Of a DNA stretch of 64,000 bases, positions 1 to 10,294 are shown piece by piece. How positions within the stretch are numbered: position 1 is the stretch's first letter; every line of letters begins with the position of its first letter. The DNA comes from Leptoclinus maculatus. Lineage: Eukaryota; Chordata; Actinopteri; Perciformes; Stichaeidae. The translations under genes were made by a program, and so were the position numbers. Location: assembly GCA_032191485.1 (NCBI GenBank), contig JAVDOI010000012.1:18142985-18206984 (forward strand), in the 5' to 3' direction. The notes beneath the pieces are model-generated. The model made no database searches. It was not told where the DNA came from and worked only from the letters and a program-made list of their open reading frames with translations.

Positions 1-189
1 AGGGCTCGCTCAGGACTATAGGTTTAGCTAATTTTGTCCTGTAGTTCCATATCTTATTATTTGGGTATACATCCTGTGAGGAGTTACTAGGTAGTGTAAC
101 ATAAAAGCCGTTCATGATCACTACTACTACTCATCCCCACAAACACCTATTTAAGAGTGAACACTTAGGCAGAGTGCTCCTGTGTTTTA

Positions 190-1293
190 TCAGACCTCCA
201 CTACATCTTTTTCTGGGAGCCATGAGTTAAACTTCTCGGGCCAACCCAGCCATTTTACATGGACCATTTTTTTACCCTTGGCCCCTTTTCTAGATAATAT
301 TTTTTCTATTTTAAACACCTTGTTTTTACCAATAATTACTTTTTGTAACTCCTTCTCATAAAATGTCCCACTCACAGTCTCTCCCGTGCAATCTGATAAT
401 TTATAAACAGGAGGCTCTCTGGCTATGCACTTTGATACTGTAAAATGTTCATCAGTAAATGTTTGCTTATATCCTTTCCTAAACACTCCTCTGAGTTTTG
501 ATACTCGCACTGTATCCCCCTGATTAAATTTAAAGATCACAGTCTTCTGGGGCTTGTCCTTGTACAAGTGTTTGAAGACCATTTTTTCATTGTCTCTATT
601 TACAGCCGCTGGGTGCATCTTTATCGATCTATGATACGTGTTGTTATAAGCTTTAGCCAGATCCTGAACAACATCCACATATCTGCGTGAATTAACAGAA
701 GTCAAATATCTCCACATGCGCGTCTTGAATGTTCTGTTAAAGCGCTCCACCACGCTGGCCTTAGTCTCATTCGATGTTGAAAAATGCGTAATTTTATGCC
801 GGGTCAATAGCTGTTGAAACTGTTTATTATAAAACTCTGTACCATCATCTGTTTGAAGTTTCACAGGTATGCGCCCCTCGCTCAGAATGTCTTTAAAAGC
901 CTTTGTAACAGATGGCCCCGATTTGTTGGCAAGACATCTAACCCATGCATATTTTGAAAATACATCGATACACATTAATAAATATCGAACATGATCGTTT
1001 TCCTCTGTATATTCACCCATATTAACTAAGTCGATCTGAAACTGCTTGTCAATACCGTTGACCAAAACCCTATTCCTAGGAAAATGTATGGCCGCCTTGG
1101 CATGGAGTGTGTACACATCTTGGGCTAATAAAAATCTGTTAACCACAGACAGTGAGGGAGTCGCTCCAGTGCATTCTCTAACGGCCTTACGAAGATTATA
1201 CACACTACCTAGTCCTCCTGGATGTGCTGGATCATAATATATCTTGTGTAGCATACTATCCATGTTGGAACCAAAAGTGTAGAATGACAACAC
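190..1293 (-). CDS. Retrovirus-type integrase with C-terminal chromodomain (Polinton/adintovirus-like)
   Basis: This 367-residue ORF is uninterrupted. It catalyses, by family, strand transfer of a DNA element into the host genome. The rve core spans about residues 75-235, with a catalytic triad readable as D88 (motif QIDLV), D149 (motif QTDDGTEF) and E183 (motif VVERFNRTFK). An SH3-like stretch follows at about 255-315. Residues 325-365 form a chromodomain with the aromatic positions of the fold (motif VHVKWLGW, then SWLPE). A chromodomain-tailed integrase next to non-retroviral ORFs is typical of Polinton/Maverick elements and the related adintoviruses; some chromoviral Gypsy elements have one too, but here no reverse transcriptase or protease is fused or adjacent. 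It lies downstream of two ORFs on the same strand. The triad and frame are intact, so it may be young. Whether the start is M1 or the internal M11 is undecided. Confidence 0.85.
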   Translation of the reverse strand: MLSFYTFGSNMDSMLHKIYYDPAHPGGLGSVYNLRKAVRECTGATPSLSVVNRFLLAQDVYTLHAKAAIHFPRNRVLVNGIDKQFQIDLVNMGEYTEENDHVRYLLMCIDVFSKYAWVRCLANKSGPSVTKAFKDILSEGRIPVKLQTDDGTEFYNKQFQQLLTRHKITHFSTSNETKASVVERFNRTFKTRMWRYLTSVNSRRYVDVVQDLAKAYNNTYHRSIKMHPAAVNRDNEKMVFKHLYKDKPQKTVIFKFNQGDTVRVSKLRGVFRKGYKQTFTDEHFTVSKCIAREPPVYKLSDCTGETVSGTFYEKELQKVIIGKNKVFKIEKILSRKGAKGKKMVHVKWLGWPEKFNSWLPEKDVVEV

Positions 1294-1434
1294 CGTCTCT
1301 GTTACAACATATTTTATTCAGTAATATTGTACAAAAATACAGCCCAGATAGCAATAGTGTACAAAATAAAAAAAATCACACAAACACACACACACATCTA
1401 AAATAGTACGAAAAGGATCCCCTTTTTATTTTAC

Positions 1435-2337
1435 TCATGGTGCCCCCGTCCAATCCCTCCACAGCTGGTTTAGCAGAACTAATTTGTAGTCATCGGTGGA
1501 TATCTCATCATCATACATTTTTAAGCAATCTTCGAAGAGATCATTATCATGTAATTTCAGGTCGTGGATCACACACTCTGCAACCCCATGGATACGGCCA
1601 CAGCTGGCCTGGATGTCCATGAGGCGCAGATGACGTTGTATGGCTGGTATAAAACGATCGATCCATAGGCGGTCCTTCAGATCCTCAATGTTACGTTCAT
1701 AGTAACTCCCAGTGACGGGCCACATACACTCGTGGTGTTTCTGACTGGGGTGATTAACCTGACATCCATTGCAGTTCTCCTCCCTGTATTTGCCAATAAC
1801 CCTCTCCAACAGAAATAGAACACTCTGTTTAACCTCATCTAGGAACGTCACACACGCCACCTCTGGTATCTGATTCACATCCTCCTCGTCATCGGGGTTT
1901 GCTGCTGCTGCTGCTGCTATAGCTGCTACAGCTGCTGCTATTGCTACTGTCTTGGGTGTGCTCATCAAGGGTGGAGAAGGAGAGGGAGGAGGAGAGGGAG
2001 ATGCCCCCGCACTTGTGTCCAGATGCATATCAATGACGGGGAATGCCTCCAGGTGGGTCCTCCTCCTCCTCCTCCATATCGGAGGAGGAGGAGTGACACA
2101 CGATCCGTATGTTGGGGAAGCCATGTCCATGGCTGCTGCTCTGGAGGTCAGAGGGATGTAGAGCAGGGGTGTCTGAGGAGAAGGAGGGGGAGGTGGGGGA
2201 GGAGATGGTAGTGGAGACGTCGATGGGGGTGACCAGATGGCTAGTGAAGTTGTATCGTTAAAAGGAGGAGAGAGGGGCAGCCATCTGCCTCCTGTCTGAT
2301 TATGGTCCTGAGCTGGAAAAAAAATAAAATACAACAC
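1435..2337 (-). CDS. Unknown protein with Pro/Ala-rich N-terminus and Cys/His cluster (element-encoded)
   Basis: I do not recognise a named family. The 300-residue ORF has three parts: a proline-rich segment (about residues 22-65 and 113-125), an alanine run (131-146), and a more ordinary C-terminal half (155-300). The C-terminal half has a compact Cys/His cluster, C189-x2-C192, H196, H201/H202 and C204, that could bind zinc. The first 8 codons read through a pyrimidine-rich tract ending in CAG at 2313-2315 on the - strand, a good splice acceptor, so the true coding exon probably starts at 2312 or at an internal Met (for example M70). A poly(A)-like AATAAA on the - strand lies just past the stop at about 1423-1428. 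It sits between the integrase and another unknown ORF, all on the same strand, which suggests one mobile element. Function unknown; a nucleic-acid-binding or virion-associated role would be a guess. Confidence 0.6.
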   Translation of the reverse strand: MLYFIFFPAQDHNQTGGRWLPLSPPFNDTTSLAIWSPPSTSPLPSPPPPPPPSPQTPLLYIPLTSRAAAMDMASPTYGSCVTPPPPIWRRRRRTHLEAFPVIDMHLDTSAGASPSPPPSPSPPLMSTPKTVAIAAAVAAIAAAAAANPDDEEDVNQIPEVACVTFLDEVKQSVLFLLERVIGKYREENCNGCQVNHPSQKHHECMWPVTGSYYERNIEDLKDRLWIDRFIPAIQRHLRLMDIQASCGRIHGVAECVIHDLKLHDNDLFEDCLKMYDDEISTDDYKLVLLNQLWRDWTGAP

Positions 2338-2408
2338 AATTTTCAGTTGTTTGTAGAAAATAAAACATTTTTTATGAATATATTGTTAATGTTAATAATA
2401 CAACCTAC
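2313..2408 (-). other. Predicted short intron between two element ORFs
   Basis: On the - strand the donor is ATG|GTAGGT and the acceptor is a T-rich tract ending CCAG. The interval is 96 bp and AT-rich. The upstream ORF stops just before the donor, so splicing would not fuse the two ORFs from the upstream start; it would more likely build a message in which the second ORF is reached from an upstream leader or alternative donor. No RNA evidence is available here. Confidence 0.4.
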
Positions 2409-2416
2409 CATATCAA

Positions 2417-3181
2417 TCATTGTTTGAGGTCTGCTGCTGCTGCACTGTTGATGCTTCGCCCTTTACGGATGGGAGCAGGTAACCCAAAATGCGTAGAGCC
2501 CGGGGTACTGTCGAATACAAGGCGTTTTCTAACATCGCCATAAGCAGTGTTGACGCGGTCTCTTTTGATTGCATTGTCAATTTCGCTAAACACCGCTTGC
2601 ATAGCAGGCCAGTCACACCACTGAATATAGAGAACAATTGTAAGAGCTGTATCAATATCTGGGAGCGATGACAGCGTCTGGCCCCCCTCTAAAAAGGCTT
2701 TAACCCCACTATCCCATTCTTCACGTACACTCAGAAAAATAAAATCATCTACATGTCTGCTGCGTTTTGTTATCAAGTGATGCATTTTAGGACCTGTAAC
2801 ACTGGCCCACTGAGTCGCGTAAACTCCGTCTAGATTATCCATCTCGTTAAGGTTCACACAGAGATCAGAACGGAACCAGGCCCAGTCTTTTACAGACATA
2901 GACCCATTCACACTCCAATCCGATGCATCCCCCACCTCAGGCGGCATACTTGAATCTGACCCTATGGAGGACTCGAATGTCACTGTCCCATCCTGATACC
3001 CCACGGCGTACACATACCCATTGATGCCCTCCACTCCCATCTCTAACAACCCGGACTTGTCAGAAGTAAGGCTTCGCATTCGGCGTCTCTTTTGCTTAGG
3101 AGCATCCACAACCACATCTGCAGACATACCTATAGCATCGATGGCATCTGGCGTATCATCCAAACAATCAGGGCATGACAT
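2417..3181 (-). CDS. Unknown 254-residue protein with basic patch, first ORF of the element module
   Basis: The open frame runs from 3292, but the first 37 codons look like leader or splice tract (a run of Phe codons from a T-rich stretch). I place the start at the internal Met at 3179-3181, which begins MSCPDCLDD. That N-terminus is acidic with a CxxC pair and is followed by a nuclear-localisation-like patch KQKRRRMR (residues 29-36 from this start). The rest is globular-looking, with many Trp and Asp, and has no motif I can name. A TATA-like tract lies upstream at 3324-3333. Eight bases after the stop there is a splice donor (GTAGGT at 2408-2403) that pairs with the acceptor at 2313-2314, giving a 96-bp intron before the next ORF. 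A second, overlapping frame at 2413-2655 is a shadow. Probably encoded by the same virus-like element as the integrase. Confidence 0.55.
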   Translation of the reverse strand: MSCPDCLDDTPDAIDAIGMSADVVVDAPKQKRRRMRSLTSDKSGLLEMGVEGINGYVYAVGYQDGTVTFESSIGSDSSMPPEVGDASDWSVNGSMSVKDWAWFRSDLCVNLNEMDNLDGVYATQWASVTGPKMHHLITKRSRHVDDFIFLSVREEWDSGVKAFLEGGQTLSSLPDIDTALTIVLYIQWCDWPAMQAVFSEIDNAIKRDRVNTAYGDVRKRLVFDSTPGSTHFGLPAPIRKGRSINSAAAADLKQ

Positions 3182-3292
3182 GGTTGATAGGTAGAGCGGA
3201 TAGCAGAGAGCACAGCAAAAAGAAAAAAAAAAGATCGTTCGTAGATGTTGTTGAACCGAGACAGGATGTGCTCCTACAAAATCCAGAGGCAA

Positions 3293-3345
3293 AGTGTTTT
3301 GAAATGCATTAGTCTAACATGTGTATATATATACAACCCCCTATA
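3293..3345 (-). promoter_or_regulatory. TATA-like promoter region of the virus-like module
   Basis: A ten-base alternating TA tract lies at 3324-3333, about 145 bases upstream of the favoured start codon at 3181 on the - strand. It is the only TATA-like site close to the first ORF. The assignment is by position only. Confidence 0.3.
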
Positions 3346-4059
3346 CAAGCTCCTCCTTCAGGTAACACCTCGCCCCTACAACACGCACTCTCATGTACGC
3401 GCAAAAAAGTTCATACAACAGCTGATTAGCACTATATGGTCACATAGGTCATAAACGGACACACGCACGCGCAAAAAATGTTCAATAAATTGTGCACACG
3501 CATACCCACCCCCCCTATACTACTTATGTAACTTGATATACGTAACCCAGATCAAACTTAATTCCCCGTGACATACAAGTGAGTGAGTGGTCTGTGGACG
3601 ATGACATCTAGCCTGCCACATATATATACAGCAACAATATACCTGAGTGCAAATATACAATTTGAATAGAAGCAGAGCAAATCCATGTGCAAGCAGGGGC
3701 TATTTAAAGGACAGGGTTTAAGGGAAAGCGTTACACAATCTGAATGGGAAATCATTGCTATCAAATTGAAAGACCACACTGTTAAATAAAGATGAGAATC
3801 TCATATGTGTTTAGTTTGAAAAGGCATCTGACAATCAATACTTATACTACACCAATGCATATCGTTTTGTCAATAATAATATTGTTATAAAGTTTTCAAA
3901 TAAACTTTTGGGGGACAACGTTTTTTGCCTGCTGAGGCACTGTCCATGGTTTTGAAAGTTGTGCTCAGTATGTGTGCTAAGCGCTGAAATAATTGTCCCC
4001 CATTCTAATAAAAATGCATATTGTGCATGCATAGCCTCATGCATGCAGGCGTGCATACT

Positions 4060-4350
4060 TTAGGGTCCGGGTTTAGGGATCGGAAAAATACTTTACACCT
4101 AGTGCCATCATCTGGTCAAAATTCCACTTGAATACTTTGGTGACCAAATACCTGCCAAGCTAATAAGATTCCCCTCGGCGTTAGCTGTGCATTCTGTTTA
4201 GTGCTAATTAGCAAATGTTAGCATGCACAGGTGCTCACAAACTAAGATGCTCAAAACTGTGAACTGTATCTCTTCCTCAGCATTTTAGCGTTGTGAGCAT
4301 GTTAGCATGCTGACATTCGAATTTAGCTCAAAGTACAGCTGTGCCAAAAG
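4060..4350. repeat. Dispersed teleost repeat, GCTAGC/TTAGCATG-rich, copy 1
   Basis: This stretch contains repeated TTAGCATG, GCTAATTAGC and 'tcacaaact' type words in the same order as the copies near 12.3 kb and 61.9 kb. It has no open frame. It is a fragment of an interspersed element whose ends I cannot define. Confidence 0.5.
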
Positions 4351-4792
4351 TGATCACATCCTCACAGAGCTGCTAGCACAGCTGTAGACTGTCTTTTTTT
4401 GCTTTTTCTAAAATGAGTATTAATATTGTCAATGAGTTCACAAAGGATTTCGGGCATTAAACAGTAATCTGGAATTTAGTACACAGACAGCACTGATAAT
4501 TCACTGATTAATATTTCTGCACCACAGTACACACCCGCATAGTTGTAAAGACACGAGGCTGAGATTGTTTTCATATAAAAGAAGACTCTGAATGAATATT
4601 TGTGTGTTGTGTTCCAGGGTCTGTCAGGGAACTCTGAGAGGCAAGGACAGAGTTTATAGCTGATTTTTCTTGCTGTTGGTTATCTTCTTTTTGCTACACC
4701 TTGTACTTTAAATCGTTTGTTATTATCTCTTCCACAGTTTCATTTATTCTTCACGAGTCAACATCACAACATGGCATTTTGAGTTTGTTTGC

Positions 4793-4793
<1 letters not shown>

Positions 4794-4823
<30 letters not shown>
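4794..4823. repeat. (TG)n microsatellite
   Basis: An uninterrupted TG tract of about 15 units. Confidence 0.95.
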
Positions 4824-4825
<2 letters not shown>

Positions 4826-5949
4826 TAACAATTTTTTCCTGTGACATTTAGACTTCACAGGTGTCTAAGTCTTTTTGTTAGGGTTAGATGATATAGTAGA
4901 TAAATCAAATATAAATAAATATGCATTACACCATTCAAGTCCTCTTACGTCAGCATATGTAACACATTTGTTGGAGGGAAACTAAAATTAAATTACTAAA
5001 AATGAAAATTTTTTTAGGAAGTACCGCAGCAGAGTGCAGTGCCATTACGAACTCTAACACACATCAGGCACATCTGATATGATTCTTTCTAACTTCAAAA
5101 CATTTTTTAGACATCTGATTATGGACCCCAACCTTCCCCTGTGCATTAGCTCCAACCTTAAAGGTGCAAGATACGAGGTTGGGAACATTTCAATTGCCTC
5201 TCAACAGCTCTCAACATGGCGAATGCGAGCCGGTGGCTCACAGCTAAAGGTGCTAACAGCTAAACAATGGTGAAAGTGCTGACAGAGTGAACAGTGTTGC
5301 TGAGGAGGAACCGGAGTGGGGGTGCTATGCTGCCACGGTGATGCTGTTGCTCCCGACGGCATCATCACCTGCACCCGCCATATGAGCGCAGTGAAGAGCG
5401 GCATCCGTGAGCTTAATAGTGGGGCACACTCACATGCACTAAAAGCACAAGTGGCCGGCTCAGCTATGTCAATAAAACAAGGAGAAGCTCGGATTACAAC
5501 ACACAGCCAGACATTATGCTCCTATATATTTACATAACAGTCATTTGCTGCTATATCAATGTTCAGATGCTAAATAAAGCTCCTTTGAACCCTTACAACT
5601 GGTCTTTCTCTTCCAATTTTGCAGCAGTCGTTGATCAATAGCCCACAACCTTGGGGTGTTTTCTGTGGATCACAAGGGAAATATGAAACACTGTATTCCA
5701 AACACACACAGAGCTGGACTGATTGCTAAAGCAGCGTCTCAGCTGGGACTCTCTCTGCAGTACCTATCCTTACTTTAGAATAATCGACCCACCATACAGT
5801 CCCTGGTTAACCATTTATGTAGCAGTGGAACCTTTTAAAATGCTGAAATGTCAAGTGGATGTCAGTGACGCACTTATTGAAAGAAAATAAGCAGCCATTC
5901 GGCCATTTCACACAAAAACCTTTCTCAGATTAACCTTGCTTCAGAGCAT

Positions 5950-6340
5950 GTGATGAGCCAAAACATTCGCACTCCTTATGCGTCAAATGATGCCTGGTTC
6001 GACTTTGGCCCGGATTTGTTTGTCATGGCAGATGAGCCCATCCTCATTGACTCCATCCTCACCTCCTCCATCCCCATCTGGTACGCTGCAGCCATTGCCA
6101 AGGACAAGGGCAGACATTTGCTCATCATTTGCTTTGCTGAGAAGGTAATTGGCTACAATCTGCTGTCCCTCCACGCCTTGTACGCCTCCAGGACCCTGAG
6201 GAGGGCAAGAAAGATTGTGGCCCTCTCATCCTGGACACACAGTATTATAGTGCCTTCCCTCTGGTAATCAGGCCCAATACCTCACTCCACAAAGTCCGCA
6301 GTCAGGCTAATCAACGATGCCCGGGACTCCCACTGATTTC
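5950..6340 (+). pseudogene. LINE ORF2 C-terminal remnant (L2/CR1-type)
   Basis: The reading frame from about 6000 gives the word order typical of the end of fish L2-type ORF2: a block like ILIDSILTSSIPIWYAA, then a block ending LHALYASRTLRRARKIVA. In intact elements this is followed by a 'SHP..LLPSGRRYR' block; here that part survives only after a frameshift (a CLPSGN-like reading just past 6240). The copy is therefore truncated at the 5' side and frameshifted near 6230. It encodes no functional protein. The assignment rests on remembered family patterns. Confidence 0.6.
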
Positions 6341-6389
6341 AAAGTGACTCTTACGTCACCAGGACAATTGCATATAATTACACAGCCCT

Positions 6390-6500
6390 GTACTTTTCAC
6401 ACAATTCATGAAATTGGTCCAGCGCCAATTTCATCCCCATTCGTCACCTAGACACCGAAACATGGGAAAATAGGGTCCAGGTTGAAAAATACTTAATGTA
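6390..6500. repeat. Fragment of the inverted-repeat element also seen at 26.9-27.6 kb
   Basis: The words 'aaattggtccag' and, 60 bases later, 'gggaaaatagggtccag' match in inverted order the left end of the element at 26840-26930. It is a short internal or terminal relic. Confidence 0.4.
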
Positions 6501-9500
6501 TGTTTTAAGACATTTAAGGCCATATCAAGGTAGTGGCTTTAAACACAGATCTACCTTGCCATCCATAGAGCTGTGCTGCTGGCGTGGTTAACACAATGTC
6601 TAACAATTCCATGTGGCAAATGCAGCAGCAGTAGCTTCAGTCCTCCATCAGTGACTAACCAGGATGCATTCAGACACAGTATTGAGTGTAAATCACCCGT
6701 GTTTTGGCAGCACTCGGAGCCCTACAACCAATCACTTTAGTTTTTCTTTAATTACATTTTTCGATTCTGCTTGTTTTCTTCATTTTCTACACTGAATAAA
6801 ATAATAAAATCAATAGATGATAAGCGGACCCAGTGTTAAAGCTCTGATGTTCTGTGCTGTCTACCTTGATCACCCATGGCAAACCATAGGCATGCTGCAC
6901 TGTTTCAGTGTCACCAGTTATTATTGGACTTGTTTTCCTGGCATTTATAGGAGGCCTGGAGGTCAGACAGGCGGCTCAATGTTTCCACTTTCACAGCATT
7001 CACTCAACTGGCTTTTGTGCAACTGTTGCATGCATAATGAATAACTACGGTCAGATATCATCTCCATTGATCAAAATAACTTTCCCTTTTGCATGCAGAA
7101 AGGCAATTGAGGCAATTAGTTTTTCTCGTTTCAAATGTAAATAAAAGGGTTTTTGCTGCAGGCACACAGACAAGATTGTTAGCAGGGATATCGTTAACCC
7201 ACTATTATGCATGTTGTGCAGATTCTAATGGCCTGTGAATTAGATTCCTTGGTTTTTAGCAGTGTAATCTTTTGAGAAAGAAGACTCTGACGCTCGCTGT
7301 CAATTCAAATCATTAAAGCTCATTAGCAACAGGTAGCTGCGGTTCAGTCCTGCTTTGTAAATGCCTCAGTTCAAAAGCCACATTAAAATAAACCTTTTGA
7401 ACAATTAAAGGACAATTTTTGAAACTCCATTTTCTTGCCGCGATCCGGTACAGAAGTGTTGCCGATAAGTTGATTAGAGATCAAAATGTACAGTCAGAGT
7501 TCAGAGCTCACCCCAAGACTGCTTTCAGTTGCTTATTTATTATTCCTTGTTCTCCTTGACCTCAGCACTGAATTTTGGCATTGCTGATCTTTCAATCCAT
7601 CTTGAAATCTCATCATCTTAAATACTATGTGGGCTCCAGTTGCACACACAGGAAAGCAAACAGTAAGATCAATATGAGGAGTTGTTTTGTGGCATTAACT
7701 TTAGGATTCGCAAAAGTAATATATGGAAAATGTTTCCCCTCATGATCCTGTGTGGCTTATAAATAACATTTATTAAATCCTGTATGACAAAGTTCAGTGA
7801 AGCTTTGTCTGTGCAGCCTGTTGGCATCTAATACTCAGTTGTGCTTTAAGGTAACACATTGTTCTAAAAACAGCAGGAGTCACTAGCGGAGTTTGGTAAA
7901 AAAATTATAAAAAAGAATTTCTGAGCGCCAGCGTCTTTTTTAAATTGATCCCAATGAGGAGAAAGCATTTGCGTCCGCCTTGACAAAAAACGCTGCACCC
8001 ACCATCTTTTTTTTCAGACTTTTTTGTGAGGCCACTTCAAGCACTTGTAGTTTAACATCTCTGAATGTTCAAGACTGGTGTTGTCACCGACTCTCCTGTT
8101 CAGGCAGCCAATCGCATGTCCTTTCATTTGGTGCTCATGGTGAAAAAACAGTGTCAACCAATAGATAGTAGCCCAAAAAGATAATAAAAAGCAAAGGGGC
8201 AATGCTAGGAAGTCACTGCAACAGCGGTTTGGTGATATAATGTCAAGATATTGCTGTCATAGAAACTAAACTTATCTGGTCCATCTTATTCTTGGACCAG
8301 GCAATGCTATTTACTGTATTGCTTTCTGTGACGGATCGAATCTTTTGTGTTGCAGGGAGCAGTATATGAAAGAAGGACCTAGATACAGAATAAGAAGGTC
8401 AGATACAAAGAAAAGACTGTAATTACGCTAAAGACTTAAAAGCCGAGAGTCCAAAGAGCACACAGGAACACCAGGCGGGTGAAAGTAGACAAAGAGAATT
8501 TTGTGTTTTCCAAGAAAATTGGACCAGTTCCTATTTCTTCACAGAGGTAAATGGAAAGTCAGTGTGCTCGGTGTGTTCACAGCACCTTTGAGTGCTCAAA
8601 GAAAACAGCATTTGGCGCAGATATTTTTCTCATCATGGAGAAAAATACAGGAGCCTGCAAGGACAACTGAGAACAGAGAAGATAAATTAATTGTTGGCAA
8701 GTTTAAGGAAACAGCATTCTGTTTTTTGTTGTCGCGGAGGGATCAGCAAGACATCTCGGGCTGTTCATCATCTGTATTGTAACTGGAACATTCATTGTTT
8801 TTAGAACTTATTTGTACTTCTTTACACTAAAAGAAAAGGAAATACTTGGAAGTGCTGTTATTTATAGATTATTATGTAATGGTTTTACTGGTCCGGCCCA
8901 CTTGAGCTCAAATTGGGATGTGTGTGGCCCATGAACTAATAAGTAAATAAGTTTGACTGCTTTGGTATGAATTGTGACTGACTAACAAGGGAAGTGAGAG
9001 CAGCTGAGCAGGTGGAGAGGTAAGTGCAGGACTAATGAAGGACAGGTGAAACTGATCAGGGAAGACAACCAAAAAGGCAAAAAAAATGTACAGAAATAGG
9101 AAGTAAAACCACATGACACATGAGGAAAGAACGTCAACATAAAAAAGGAAACAGACTAAACAATTACCCAGGACCATGACAGTTTCATGCAACCACATCC
9201 TCCTGACAAGCTCATCCATACAAAATATGAGGGCAAGCATCCTGCGGTTTGTGCTCATGGTGAGAAAACATTGTCACACAAATAGATCATAGCTCAAATT
9301 GATTTTAAAAAGCAAAGGTACTCGTCTATCATAAGTTGTTGAGATCTTGCTGTCACAGAAGCAAAACCCCTCACTACACAACATTGCCCACCACTGGATT
9401 TATAACAAACTGCAATAAACTTGAGCTTCTGTGCTTTGATTAGAAGCTATGAAACATTACCCTTTTACAATTGTATTATTCCTAGTTGTACTTCTGTCGT

Positions 9501-9879
9501 TATTTTGGTGGAAGTAACTCAAAAAGTAGTGTAATCAGTAATGCATTACTCTAAAAAAGGTGAAGCAGCCTCCCGGTGGCAAGTACGACAAGGCGAGTTC
9601 GCAAATCTTTTTCTCATATATGCCACTTTGGATTTAGAATAAACAAACGTACACTTACATCAACATATACGTTCTATGGATATATTATTAACAAGCCCTC
9701 TGGGAAGCTGTAGTACTCTATTGTTGGGCTGAGGGCAGACTGGACGCTACAGTGACTCACTATCGCCTCTCGAGGTACCTGTGGTATTACAAGACACAAC
9801 AGGCCGGATGAACAGTGGTACACCAAAATGTGTCAAACATTAACATCAGCACGCTGTGACTGGTTCCACTCCACTAGAT
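6501..9879. other. Intergenic stretch without a gene
   Basis: I see no supportable coding region, RNA gene or complete mobile element. Positions 6530-6610 resemble the tail of the dispersed repeat that recurs near 62.2 kb ('ccatccatagagc'). Positions 8080-8180 and 9240-9310 share a diverged segment ('ctcatggtgaaaaaaca' against 'ctcatggtgagaaaaca', then 'aatagat' and 'aaaaagcaaagg'), so this region holds two copies of an unnamed repeat. Confidence 0.45.
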
Positions 9880-10175
9880 TCTTTAAGTTCAAACCTCTTT
9901 TTTTTCTCAAGCCCATTAACTGAATCATGGGCTCTGCCTTTATCTCTAGCCCTCGGAACCAAGTAGCAACCTCCGAGGCTGAAAAATGAAGCCAACTGGA
10001 TGGAAGTGCCAAAAACTGCAGTCCCTCAAATGACCATTTGGGCTGGCTCCAAAAGGGAGTCAATCCCCAAAGTCCCCCATGTTAAACTGCCCCTCTTTAT
10101 GGCAGAAATAAACATGTTTACAGCCTGTTTTTTTCTCTCTATTGCTAATTTATCTGTTTAGGACAACTGTACAGG
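9880..10175. repeat. Common teleost interspersed repeat
   Basis: The stretch with 'gaagccaactggatgga', 'gtcaatcccca' and 'aataaacatgtttacagcc' follows a word order that I know as a widespread fish repeat, probably a DNA-transposon derivative. There is no coding capacity. Confidence 0.5.
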
Positions 10176-10294
10176 GGTGAATTTTTATATAAATCACTTG
10201 TTTAAAACTCATTCCACTCATTTAGGACTCATTCCTGCACAACTTTATTCTGTTATGAACTGAAACCTTCAATAACTGATTTTATTTTTTGCCT

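Larger units (their letters stand above)
3346..5949. other. Intergenic stretch without a gene
   Basis: No coding region is supported here; the short open frames lack codon bias and recognisable motifs. Positions 4060-4350 belong to a dispersed teleost repeat rich in GCTA/TTAGCATG motifs that recurs at 12250-12760 and 61880-62270. A (TG)n tract lies at 4794-4823. The inverted pair GGGGGACAA (about 3911) and TTGTCCCCC (about 3993) may be the core of a small MITE remnant. Confidence 0.5.

Noticed and set aside
5950..6267. Small host gene of 105 residues
   Set aside because: The reading follows the end of a LINE ORF2 and the adjoining part continues in another frame.
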